64,000 nucleotides of DNA from Symbiodinium natans (Eukaryota > Sar > Dinophyceae > Suessiales > Symbiodiniaceae), in NCBI GenBank assembly GCA_905221605.1, contig CAJNDS010000126.1:25001-89000 (forward strand), given 5' to 3'. Below, piece after piece: positions 1-10,700 of the stretch (within the stretch, counting starts at the first letter, position 1; the number at the start of each line of letters is the position of its first letter). The notes beneath the pieces were generated by a model. The model had not been told where the DNA came from and made no database searches. It saw only the letters and a program-made list of their open reading frames with translations. Made by a program: the position numbers and the translations under genes.

Positions 1-3
1 CTA

Positions 4-190
4 ATTGGAAGCCATTTTGACTATTATGGGTTTAGGGTTTAGGGTTTAGGGTTTAGGGTTTAGGGTTTAGGGTTTGGGGTTTAGGGTTTAGGGTTTAGGG
101 TTTAGGGTTCGTAAGTTGGGGGACGGGGGATGCTGAAGAGGGTTTCTAGGGGATACTAAGTGGACTTACAAAGTCAAAAGAGCTTCCAAG
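4..190. mobile_element. Short inverted-repeat element, family F, split by a telomere tract
   Basis: The left end (TTGGAAGCCATTTTGACTA, from 4) and right end (AAAGTCAAAAGAGCTTCCAA, up to 190) are inverted copies of each other. The interior holds 'CTAGGGGATACTAAGTGGAC', as in other family F copies. A TTTAGGG tract (about 28-109) lies inside the element. No coding capacity. Compare the intact copy at 1405-1518. Confidence 0.6.
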
Positions 191-599
191 TGAAACTTCC
201 TAAAATCCAAGAAGGACCCCGGGTAGGCCCCTGTTCCTTTTTGCAGGGTGTAGGGTTTAGCGTTTAGGGTTTAGGGTTACTAGACCCACAGTAGGCCCTC
301 CTTCTTGTAGGGTTATTTACTCTTGGGTCTACTTACTTTAACACAAAAGGCACAAACACTAAATCCCTACACCCGAATATCGCTACATCCCTAAGCCCTG
401 ACGTCCCTCAATCACTGAACCCTGAGAACCCTCAATCCCTAAACCCTGATAACCCGAAATCCCTAACCCCACAACCCTAAACCATAAGCCCCCAAAACCC
501 GAAGCCCTAAACCCTACACCCTAAACCCTAAGCCCTAAACCATAAACCCCAAACTTCAAACCCTAAACCCGAAACCCAAAGCAACATGCGGACTCCCAG

Positions 600-669
600 C
601 GAGGCGCTCTTCACCGGTGCAGGTCGCGACTTCACCGGGGCTGAGCTGGGCACGGTCGCTGAAGGCCCA
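600..669 (+). CDS. Probable exon: GroES-like part of the reductase
   Basis: Reads EALFTGAGRDFTGAELGTVA and onward to EGP after an AG at 598-599. The GRDF-x-G motif followed by a V-x-EG turn is what quinone oxidoreductase-type medium-chain dehydrogenases carry in the GroES-like N-terminal domain. It lies upstream of and in the same orientation as the nucleotide-binding exons at 4.66 kb. The two ends and the phase joining it to the next exon could not be fixed, and about 100 residues expected between them were not found, so membership of the same gene is an inference. Confidence 0.45.
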
Positions 670-1880
670 GGGTTCAGGGTTTAGGGTTTAGGGCTTAGGG
701 GTTTGGGGCTTAGGGCTTAGGGCTTAGGGCTTAGGGCTTAGGGCTTAGGGCTTAGGGTTTAGGGCTTAGGGCTTAGGGCTTAGGGTTTAGGGTTTAGGGT
801 TTAGGGTTTAGGGTAAGTTCTGAAGGCCCCAGCGACTTGCGAAGCTCTTCTTCAGGGCTTTAAGTCACCATAGTAGTGGTTCCCCTTTTGGGGGGTTAGG
901 GTTCAGGGTTTAGGGTTCAGGGTTCAGGGTGCAGGCTGCAAGGTTTAGGGTTTAGGGCTTAGGGCTTAGGGCTTAGGCCTCATAGTTTAGGGTTTAGGGT
1001 TGAGGGTTGAAGGTTTAGGGTAAGTTCTTGTTCAGTATTTTAAGTCACCAGAATAGTTTGTATAGAACTAATATGGGGGTATTCGAACTGTGAGGTATCT
1101 TATAGGGGTTGTTATGAGAAGGGAGTCCTATTCATTGGGGGGACATGTTTCGTTTCCCCCCCATATTTCAGTATCCTTATTGCTGCTAGTGAATCTAAAT
1201 TCCTTAGCGCACCCTAAACCCTAAATCGCAGGTCCCAGGTTGCGGTTCCCATAGAAACCAGGTTGACCCATAGCAAATATGGTGCATGAGCTCGGGGTAT
1301 ACTTGTGATCATGGGGCTTCCCTACTTGGAAGCCCTTTAAGCCCTTTTGACTAGGGTTTAGGGTTTAGGGTTGGGGTAAAAGAACCCATGCTGTAATGGT
1401 AGCACTTGGAAGCCCTTTTGGGATAGCAGGTGGGGTTAGTAAGCTGGGTTATTGGTGGATTCTTAGAGGGTTTGTAGGGGATGCTAGGTAGACTTACTAA
1501 GTCAAAAGGGCTTCCAAGTACTAGCCTCTATACTACTCCCTAGGTTCCCCCCAAAAAGATAAGGCTATGTTGGGGTGATTAACCCTCATTCAGGTTATTT
1601 TCGGGGGGAACCAAGGCGGGGCAGTATAGAGGGAGGCAGTACGGCCTGAGTAGGGAAGCCCATGAAATGAGTGGCCGGGCTCTTGGAAGATGACAATTCC
1701 CGACGGGGTTCCGTGTTTTAAGGGTTTTGTGCGGACCAAATGAGCCCTCAAATTGGGGGCATGTGCCCTAGACGATCTAGTTCTACTATCATCCCTATTA
1801 AGCTAAGACCGGGAGTAGGCCCTTTTTTCCCCGAAAGCATCGCGAAGGGTTCTTCCGTGCGGAGCCCTCTGACCCAACAA
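670..1880. other. Intron or intergenic filler, no gene seen
   Basis: Holds CTTAGGG-rich telomere-like repeat (675-814 and 895-1015), family F elements and unique sequence without a convincing coding frame. Two similar pieces starting GTAAGTTCT and containing TTTAAGTCACCA at about 812-875 and 1020-1055 flank one of the repeat tracts. The reductase exons that should link 0.6 kb to 4.66 kb could be here but were not recognised. Confidence 0.5.
1405..1518. mobile_element. Short inverted-repeat element, family F
   Basis: Begins CTTGGAAGCCCTTTTG and ends CAAAAGGGCTTCCAAG, a terminal inverted repeat of about 16 bases. The interior contains TAGGTAGACTTACTAAGTC. About 114 bases, non-coding. A second left-end-like piece sits at 1325-1352 before a short TTTAGGG tract. 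Related copies: 4-190, 12145-12215 (partial), 47325-47395 (partial), 48033-48139 and 61179-61394. Confidence 0.7.
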
Positions 1881-2210
1881 CATAGACTGAAGTGCATAGA
1901 GTGAAGTGCATAGGGTGAAGTACACAGAGTCAAGTGCATAGAGTCAAGTGCATAGAGTGAAGTGCATAGAGTGAAGTGCCATAGAGTGAAGTGCATAGAG
2001 TGAAGTGCATAGAGTGAAGTGCATAGAGTGAAGTGCATAGAGGGAAGTGCGTAGAGTGAAGTGCATAGAGTGAAGTGCAAAGTGCATAGTGTGAAGTGCA
2101 TAGTGTCAATTGCATAGAGTGAATTGCATAGAGTGAATTGCATAGAGTGAATTGCATAGTGAAGGGCATAGAGTGAATTGCATAGAGTGAACTGCATAGA
2201 GTTCAGTACA
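1881..2210. repeat. 14-bp tandem repeat (GTGAAGTGCATAGA)
   Basis: About 23 copies of a 14-base unit, drifting from AGTGAAGTGCATAG to AGTGAATTGCATAG. Related degenerate AAGTGCAT units reappear at 4130-4320 on the far side of the three other arrays, so the whole satellite block is bracketed by the same motif. The unit is not a multiple of three, yet the minus strand stays open; this is a repeat artefact. Confidence 0.9.
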
Positions 2211-2324
2211 AGTTAATAGAAATTACGAGATTTACGTAGAATTTAGTAGACCTTCGTACCCAGTCCTAGATTTCTTAATTAACATTACTCTTTCTAAGGC
2301 GGCGGGCTGGGTTGACATCGCCAA

Positions 2325-2775
2325 TCGGGATTGCAACCCTCTGCGGGTTTCGGCGTGGTCGCGGTGCTAAAACCGTCGTTTTTACGTTTCTTTCTGGCCG
2401 CGGACAACCCTCTGCGGGTTTCACCGTGGTCGCGGTGCTAAATTTAAACCGTCGTTTTTTAACGTTTCTTTCTGTGCGCGGACAACCCTCTGCGAGTAAT
2501 CGCCGGGTCGCGGTGCTAAAACCGTCGTTTTTTTGTACTTTTTTCCGTGGGCGCAGACAACCCTCTGCGGGTTTCCGCGTTGGCGCGGTGCCAAAACCGT
2601 CGTGTTTTTGCGTTTTTGACATACAAACGTAACCCCTCTGCGGGTTTCGGCGTTGGCGCGGCGCAAAAACCGTCGTGTTTTTTGCGTTTCTTGACATACA
2701 AACGTAACCCCTCTGCGGGTCTTCGCGTGGTCGCGGGACCGAAACCGTAACCGTAGTGTTTTGCGTTTTCTGTAG
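2325..2775. repeat. 70-79 bp tandem repeat, 6 copies
   Basis: Units start with AACCCTCTGCGGGTTTC at about 2334, 2404, 2483, 2558, 2630 and 2705 and contain CGCGGTGC(T/C)AAAACCGTCGT. Spacing varies between 70 and 79 bases. Open frames on both strands across this array are by-products of the repeat. Confidence 0.9.
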
Positions 2776-2782
2776 TACAGAG

Positions 2783-3155
2783 GTAGTACGCCGGGGACTT
2801 CCGTGGCTGGGAAGTCGACTTGTGTAGTACAACTGTAGTACGCCGCGGACGCCCGGAGCTTCCGTCGTGGCTGGAAAGTCGACTTTGTAGTTGAGATGTA
2901 GTACGCCGGGGACACCCGGAGCTTCCGTGGCTGGAAAGTCGACTTTTCTAGTGCAAATGTAGTACGCCGCGGACGCCCGGAGCTTCCGTGGCTGGAAAGT
3001 CGACTTTTGTAGTACAAACGTAGTACGCCGGGAACACCCGGAGCTTCCGTGGCTGGAAAGTCGAGTTTTGTAGTACAAATGTAGTACGCCGCGGACGCCC
3101 GGAGCTTCAGTGGCTGGAAAGTCGACCTTTGTAGCACAGACGTAGTACGCCGCCA
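2783..3155. repeat. 61-bp tandem repeat, 6 copies
   Basis: GTAGTACGCCG begins units at 2783, 2834, 2898, 2959, 3020, 3081 and 3142, so the regular period is 61 bases. Two subtypes alternate: one with CGCGGACGCC and one with CGGGGACACC after the start, which suggests that a 122-base dimer was the last unit amplified. Confidence 0.88.
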
Positions 3156-3159
3156 ATAG

Positions 3160-4080
3160 CGTGGAAGCGGAATTCCGCATGCTTCAAAACCTCGCAAACA
3201 GCATGGAAGCGGAATTCCGTGCGCGCGAAAACCTCGCAAATATCGTGGGGCTCGAATTCCGGGATGTCGAAACCCTCGCAAACATCGTGGGACTCGAATT
3301 CCGGGATGTCGAAAAGCTCGCAAATATCGTGGCGCTCGAATTCCGGGATGTCGAAACCATCGCAAATATCGTGGGGCTCGAATTCCCCGAAACCATCGCA
3401 AATTTCGTGGGACTCGAATTCCGGGATGTCGAAACCCTCGCAAATATCGTGGGGCTCGAATTCCGGGATGTCGAAACCATCGCAAATATCGTGGGGCTCG
3501 AATTCATCGAAACCGCTTCGTGGGACTCTAATTCCGGCGCTTCGAAAACCTCGCAAATATCGTGAGACTCGAATTCCGGGATGTCGAAACCATCGCAAAT
3601 ATCGTGGGACTCGAACTCGAATTCCTCGAAACCATCGCAAATATCGTGGGGCTCGAATTCCGGGATGTCGAAACCATCGCAAATATCGTGGGACTCGAAT
3701 TCCGGGATGTCGAAACCATCGCAAATATCGTGGGCTCGAATTCCGGGATGTCGAAACCATCGCAAATATCGTGGGACTCGAATTCCGGGATGTCGAAACC
3801 ATCGCAAATTTCGTGGGACTCGAATTCCGGGGCCTCGAAACCGTCGCAAATATCGTGGGGCTCGACTTCCTCGAAGCCCTCGCAAATATCGTGGGACTCG
3901 AATTCCGGGATGTCGAAACCGTCGCAAATATCGTGGGACTCGAATTCCGGTGCCTCGAAAACCTCGTATATATCGTGGGACTCGAATTCCGGGGCCGAAT
4001 TCATCGAAAATATCGTGGGGCTCGAATTCGTCCGGGGTTACGAAACCCTCGCAATTTTGTTGGGACTCGAATTGCGCAGG
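3160..4080. repeat. 42-bp satellite (14-codon period), about 19 copies
   Basis: CTCGAATTCCGGGATGTCGA recurs every 42 bases (for example 3251 and 3293), with some half-length units. Because 42 is a multiple of three, several frames stay open on both strands and would translate to a 14-residue repeat (LEFRDVETIANIVG on +). Half-units and single-base differences that change the frame suggest a non-coding satellite. It lies inside the reductase gene region. Confidence 0.9.
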
Positions 4081-4359
4081 TGCGTGCCGCGACCAGCCAC
4101 TGGAGCTCGGCGTTGTCTTCAATGCCGATGAAGTGTATACAGTTGACCACAAGTGCATGGCGTTCATGTCAACACACTTGAATGCTATGCAGTTCCAGTG
4201 CATAGCACGCGCAGTATACAAGCGCAGTATACAAGTGCATATGCAACCATATAAGTGCATACACTTCTGCAAGCGCATACAGTTCGACTGCAAAGAGTCA
4301 AGTGCATGGAGTCAACGCATGGCAAATCGATGCTTTCGGGCCATCCCTCTTCTAGTTTG

Positions 4360-4440
4360 TTTTTAATGTTGGGGTTCCCTTATAACCCCCTTAAAACCAA
4401 AAAGGGCACCCTTTTATTCCTAGGCTACTCCCGGGTCTAG
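4360..4440. mobile_element. Family B short element (truncated)
   Basis: Contains the family core GTTGGGGTTCCCTTATAA, CCTTAAAACCAAAAAGGGCA and the right end TTCCTAGGCTACTCCCGGGT. The matching left end (ACCCGGGAGTAGGCCC) is not present here. Other copies: 7045-7130, 10316-10416, 41408-41510, 42030-42222 and 46130-46229. Confidence 0.65.
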
Positions 4441-4665
4441 TAAGGTATATGAACCATGAACCCTTTCAGGGTTCATGTGGTCCCCCCTTTGAAGCAGAAG
4501 AGGTTGGTTCTCTTGCAATCCCAGACACTGAGAGCCAAAACCACCGGGAGCTTGACCCCTCAACCCCTAAGCCGGTTGGGGTTTGGGGTTTAGGGTTTAG
4601 GGCTTAGGGTTCAGGGTTCAGGGTTTAGGGCCATAGCCCTATATGAGATCATGGCCCTTTTGGAG

Positions 4666-4767
4666 AGGCAAGAAGGTGTTGATCCTGGGCGGTGCAGCGG
4701 CCACCGGCGCGATCGCCATCCAGCTGGCCAAGGCCGTCGGTGCCCACGTGGCCACCACAGCGTCCCG
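4666..4767 (+). CDS. Reductase exon: Rossmann nucleotide-binding loop
   Basis: Encodes GKKVLILGGAAATGAIAIQL and then AKAVGAHVATTAS. This is the beta-alpha-beta unit that binds NAD(P)H. The upstream boundary is approximate. The exon ends at TCCCG before GCATGC, a GC donor, and CG plus C of the next exon restores an Arg codon. Confidence 0.85.
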
Positions 4768-7700
4768 GCATGCAGCTGGTTAGGAGTGGGCCCTATAAAG
4801 CCCAAACCCTAAACCCTAAACCCTAAGCCCTAAGCCCTACACCCTGAGGTTAGGAATAGGCCCTAAACTCTAAGCCCCCCCCCCCCCCCTGGCAAGACAG
4901 CCCTGGCCCCCTGTTTTGGGTGTAGGATTTAGGGTTTAGGGTTTGGGGGGTTTAGGGTTTAGGGTTTGGGGCTGAAGATTTATCGTTTTCCGGTTTCTGG
5001 TCTAGGGTTCAGGGCCTCTAGAAGTTTAGGTGTTTAGGGCTTGGGGGGGCCGAGAAACCCGCAGCCAGGCCAGCCCAAACAAGATGCCGGATGGAAGCAG
5101 CAAGATCGACTACATGAAGAAGCTAGGTGCGGACGAGGCGGGCTGTGTGGTTGAGGGCTTGTGGTGGGGAGAAGGGGGGGGGGGGGCAATCCAAGGCTCG
5201 AGACATTGTTCACGACATTTGTTCACGGACATGTTTGATTTCAGTGTTTGGGCTGTATATAGATAGGGTTTAAAGGGATTTAGGGTTTAGGGTTTAGGGA
5301 TACTGCAGAGTTTAGGGTTTGGGGTTTACGGTTTAGGGCTGGAGTTTAGGGGTAAGTGCTTATTTACTCAGGGTTTAGGGTTTAGGGTTTAGGGCCTTGC
5401 TCTGAAGACTTCAGTCGAGGTGATCAACTACAAGGAGGCCGACTGGTCCGATGCCCTGGCGGGCAAGGACAGCCCAGGGCTGATAACCCTTCAAACCAAA
5501 AAGGGTGTAGGGTTTAGGGTTTAGGGTTTAGGGTTTAGGGTTTAGGGTTTCCTTTTTTGTACCAAGGTTACTCTTAGGGTCACCGGAAGCCCCAAACCCC
5601 GAAAGCCCCAAACCCCGAAGCCCCCAAACCCCACACCCCAAACTCCAAACCCCAAACCCTAAACTCTGAACCTTACACCCCTTTCTTGCCCCCACGGGTG
5701 GTCCTGCGTATATGGTTCAGGGCATTTGGGGGGGGGGGGGGGGGCTCGGGGTTCGGGGTTTAGGGCTTGGGAGGCATTATACTCAAGGGCAACTATAATC
5801 CCCATCAAGGACTGTTAGTATAAGGGGGAGCATTCCAAGTCTAGGGTATTCTGGGTGTTCACGGATTTGGGTTCAAGGGAATCTTGGTTCAAGGTTTGAA
5901 CTGGGCTGATTGCGACCTTGCTTGCAACGCAGATGAAAGCCACGGACCACTTGAGCTCAGCGCAGAAGACGGAAGAGACAAAAGCAGCAACGAGGCAAAT
6001 CTTGGATGACCCCAGGGCACGTCAACGTGCTTCCACTTATAATCCCAATTTTAAGGACTGTTTGTTTAAGGGAACATCCCAAGGTAGGCCCATATTAGAA
6101 GCATCTCCCTAAGCCCTAAACCCTAAACCCTAAACCCCTAACCCCCTAAACCCACAGTTTGCTTCAAGCCCTACGAAGAGTAGCCACGAACCTTCAGCAT
6201 GGATTTGGAACCAAGCCTCGGCCTCACCTGACATGTTTGCGGTAGGGCCTGGTTTAGAGTTTAGTATTTCGGGTTAGGGTTTAGGGTTTAGGGTTTAGGG
6301 TTTAGGGTTTAGGGTTTAGGGTTTAGGGTTTAGGGTTTAGGGTTTAGGGTTTAGGGTTTAGGGTTTAGGGTTTAGGGTTTAGGGTTTGGGGTTTAGGGTT
6401 TAGGGTTTAGGGTTTAGGGTTGGAGGCTCGTTCAGAACCTTATGACCCTAAGCCCTAATTGAGCCCCAAGCCCTATCGACCCAACCCCACAAATCAACCC
6501 AGAGGTTCCTCAAGAAACCTCGGCCCACATGAGGAGTTTGACCAGGTCTACGACTGCGTCGGCACGCCGGAGGACTGAGACCTCCATGCATGACATATGA
6601 ACCAAACTTCATGAGAGGTTTAGGTTTTAGGGTTCGGGAGAGTCCCCAACCCTAAATCCGCCAACCAAACCCCCACACAGCACTTACGAAGCGTTAGCGG
6701 CTTTTCAAAAAAGCCAGCCCTCGAACTCCCACGCAATCCGTTCCAGCAAGCTCTCGCTGATCCGATATTTGCAAAACCTAAGGCCTCTGAGCCGCCCTGA
6801 AGTCCTGCAAAGCCCTAAACCCCCAAGTTAGGGTTTAGGGTTTAGGGTTTAGGGTTTAGGGTTTAGGGTTTAGGGTTTAGGGTTTAGGGTTTAGGGTTTA
6901 GGGTTTAGGGTTTAGGGTTTAGGGTTTAGGGTTTAGGGTTTAGGGTTTAGGGTTTAGGAGAAGCCACCCCCCAAACCCGAAGCCCCTAAGCCCCTAGAAG
7001 GCACTACCAGTGCATGTAAACGCCAAGAAAAACTAGGACCCGTCTACTCTGTAGGGTTGGGGTTCCCTTCTAACCCCCACTAAACCAAAAAGGGCACCGT
7101 TTTTATTCCTAGGTTACTCCTGCGTCTAGAAAAGGACTGGCCCAAGGCCGCCAAGATCTTGAAGAAGGGTGGTGTTTTTGCCACTTGGGCTTCAAAGGTC
7201 AAGAAGGGCTTCTCGTGTTTTGGCTACCCAAAGGCTCCTATGTAGTACCTTTTTGGGGGTAGTATACTAGAGTCCCCCATAACTAACCCAAAAGGAACTA
7301 CGTTGGAGCCTTTGGGTAAGCCCCAAACTCTAGACCCTGAGGCCGAAACCGCCTAAACCTGCAAAGAAGTCGGTGCCAGGGACGACTCCCATTGCCACGG
7401 TACTTGATAGACCCCACTTGGAGGTTCATGGTACTTATTTACCAATTATAGCTGTACTTATAACCCACTTATAAGCCCCTAAAGTGCGCTAATATGGTTA
7501 TAACTACAGTTATAAGTACTGTTATAATTGGTTAATAAGTACCGTGAACCTCCAAGCATGCGCCAGCTATCAATCAGCAGCACCATGGCTGCTTCTGAAA
7601 GAAGTTTCAACAACACGCCTTTCCAGAACCGCTTTTTTTAAGCCCTTTGTTTTGTAGACCTCAAGCCCGAGACCAAGCTGCAGCAAACACAGCCGCATAC

Positions 7701-10700
7701 AGCCTTTTTTAACAAACTTCCCTAAACCCTAAACCCTAAACCCTAAACCCTAAACCCTAAAACTTCCCTAAACCCTACATCCTCAACCTCACCTCAAGAA
7801 CCCCAAGCCTACTTTCTTGTACGTTTTGACGATAGAACTTAAGACCTTGGGATGTTACCCCTTATAGTGACAGTCCTTAGTAGGGAATACAGTACCCCCT
7901 GTTAGAATCCCTATTAAGGACTGTTAGGATAAGGGGGAGCATCCCAAATAAAATCCTTTACAACATTCTTAGGTAGGCCCGATTCCCCCGAAACTGCGAT
8001 AGGGGTTTAGGGTTTAGGGTTTAGAGTTTAGGGTTTAGGATTTAGGGTATAATTAGGGTTTAGGGTTCAGGGTTTAGGGTTTAGGGGCCCTAAACCCAAA
8101 CCCTTTTTCGGGGTTTAGGGCGCAGGGATGAGTTTCCGGCTATCTTAGAGCTTTAAGGTCTACACGTTAGGGTTTTTAGGGTTTAGGGTCTCGGGTTTAA
8201 GTCAGGGGGGGGGGGGGGGTAGGATTACGTTCGGCTTGTTGGGGTTGAGGGTTTGCAGGTCTATGGTGAGTTTTGGGATTAGGCAGGATTTCAAAACCGT
8301 AGCAATGCACTACATAAGAGTCAGATCGAACATTTTCTGCAATCTCAAGTATAGTATGTTAGTTCCCTATGTGATTCTTCTCGAGCTCCCGAGCCCCCAA
8401 GCAACTTTGAAACCCCAAGCCGTTCTCCCTAAACCCTACACCCTAAACCTTTTTCAAGACATCGAGCAGCTTCGGAAACGCCTGGAGGTAAGCTGGAAAC
8501 CCTAAACGCCCTGAACCCTAAACCCTAGCCCTAAACCCGAAACCCTAAACGCTAAAAAACCCTAAATCCACCTCTGAGGTCAGCATCGCTAACTTTGGGG
8601 ACGCGAAGTCCACCGAAGACCACCTCTTCAAGCTGCGTGGCGGAGGTTCATTACCCTGGGTCTTAGTAGGGTTTAGGGTTTAGGGTTTAGGGCTCATTAC
8701 CCTGGCTCTCAGTAGGGCATCTACCTGCATTCCCAACTCAGCCCTTTGTCGTGTTTAGGTTTTGGGGTTTAGGGTTTAGGGTTTAGGGGCTTAGGGCTTA
8801 GGGCTTAGGGCTTAGGGCTTAGGGCTTAGGGCTTCAGAGTTTAGCCCAGGAGGCGCAGTGGCACGTTTCGCGCGTTTTTGGGACTCCACGTGACGGAACC
8901 TACATGTTTGAGTTTGGTAGCTGGGCAGGACGCTCTGGGCTGCGCTTTATTCACGGGTTTGGGGTTTGGCGGTTTGGGGTCTTCTTGGGAGGTTCAGGGG
9001 GAACTTGTAATCCCCAATTACAAGTCCACAAAAAAAAACTACTTAGAGGACTTATAGGGGGCATATAAGTACAGTTATAATTGGGGTATACCCTGAACCT
9101 CCAGGTGGGGGCTTCGCCACAAGTCTCACGGAAAGCCTGCGCGAGGGAAGTGCTAGACCCTCGACCCCACAGCCCTAAACCCTAGGCCCTAAATCCTAAA
9201 GTTTAGGGTTTAGGGTTTGGGGTTTGGGGTTTAGGGTTTAGGGTTTAGGGTTTAGGGTTTAGGGTTTCTAAACCCCCAAGCAGATCCAAGGAACTTCCTG
9301 CTGAAGTCCAACGCCGAAGACTTGAACAAGCTGGTCCAGTTTGTGAAGGACATTTTTGGGTTTCCGAAAATACGATCCCTTTCTGAGGCACCCTAAATAT
9401 TTTTCAGCCTCCTTATGATAGTATCCTGGGGCCCTAATTTAGATCCAGTTTTTGAAGGACATTTGCTGAGATTAGGGGTATTCTGTTGGGGTCCTTTATG
9501 ATAAGGGGGTTCGCTACAGCAATTTTTGTATGGCTACCCTTAGCCGGGGGGGGGCGGCGGGGGGGGGGGGGGGGGGCGGGGGGGGGGGGGGGGGGGGGCG
9601 GGGGGGGGGGGCGGGGGGGGGGGGGGCGGGGGGGGGGGGGGGGGGGGGCGGGGGGGGGGCGGGGGCGGGCGGGGGGGGGGGGGCGGGGGGGGGGGGCGGG
9701 GGGCGGGGCGGGGCGGGGGGGGTGGGGCGGGAGTGGGCGGCGGGCCCGGAAGGGCGGCGGGGGCACCTCATGTCGACGGCCCCAAAGTCAAACCTCAACT
9801 CTGCAGCTCGCAACCTTAAACCATCGGAAGTTGCGTGGCTTCGGTTTAGGGTTTAGGGCTTTTCTAGCACAGCTTCGAATCTTAGAAGCCTGAAGCAAGC
9901 CCGAGGCCGAAACAGGAGCTAACTGCACCCGTTGACTTAACCCAGCAGGTTTCCCCCTGATTCTTTAAGGCCCTATATGCATAATATATATATATATATA
10001 TATACACCCTTTACGGGATTACATAGCGTACTGTACCTCATTCCCTACAAAGAGTCAGCCAGGTTTAAGGTTTTCAGCTTTTGGGATTGGGATTAAGCCC
10101 TATCATAGACCCGAGCACGGCCCTGCGAAAGAGGTAACCCTAGACCCCAAACCCAAAACCCCCAACCCCCAACCCCCAACCCCAAACCTCAAACCCCAAA
10201 CCCTAAACCCTAAAACCGACTTTATAAGCCGCCGCCTCTACCTTCCCCGCCCCAAGAATCTAAGGTTGGAACCATGGGCCCTTCGTGTGGTCTCTTGCCC
10301 TTCCTTCTTTATCGGACCGGGAGTAGGCCCTTTTGGCCTTTTTTTAGGGTTGGGGTTCCCTTATAATCCCCTTAAAACCAAAAAGAGCACCCTTTTTACC
10401 TAGGTTACTCCCGAGGGATCCGAAGTTATAAATGTATATAAGGGTTATATAATCAGGGGTTGAGATTAAGGGTTCTTTATATGGGTTCCGAAGTATGGGT
10501 CCTTATTATAGATGTATATACGGGTTATAGAATAACGGGTTTTTATTGAGGGTTTATGCTTGGCCCAGAAAGAAATTGATACGACCTTTGTACCCTCACT
10601 TACAATGTATAGCCCCCGTCCCTTAAGGACCCTATAAACAATCCATCAGGTCCCCTCCCTTCAGGACTTTACAAATAATCCATCAGGTGTTTGAAGTTAG

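Noticed and set aside
7-27. Relict spliced-leader sequence
   Set aside because: GGAAGCCATTTTGACT shares eight or nine bases with the dinoflagellate spliced leader, but it is the end of a family F element. CATCGTAGCCGCTGTCCAT at about 30704 is also too different.
2275-4293. Long open frames (up to about 370 codons) on both strands
   Set aside because: They coincide with the 42-, 61- and 70-base tandem arrays, are open on both strands at once, and translate to unit-length peptide repeats.
9434-9893. Gly-rich and Pro-rich frames of about 100-135 codons
   Set aside because: Pure consequence of a G-rich tract.
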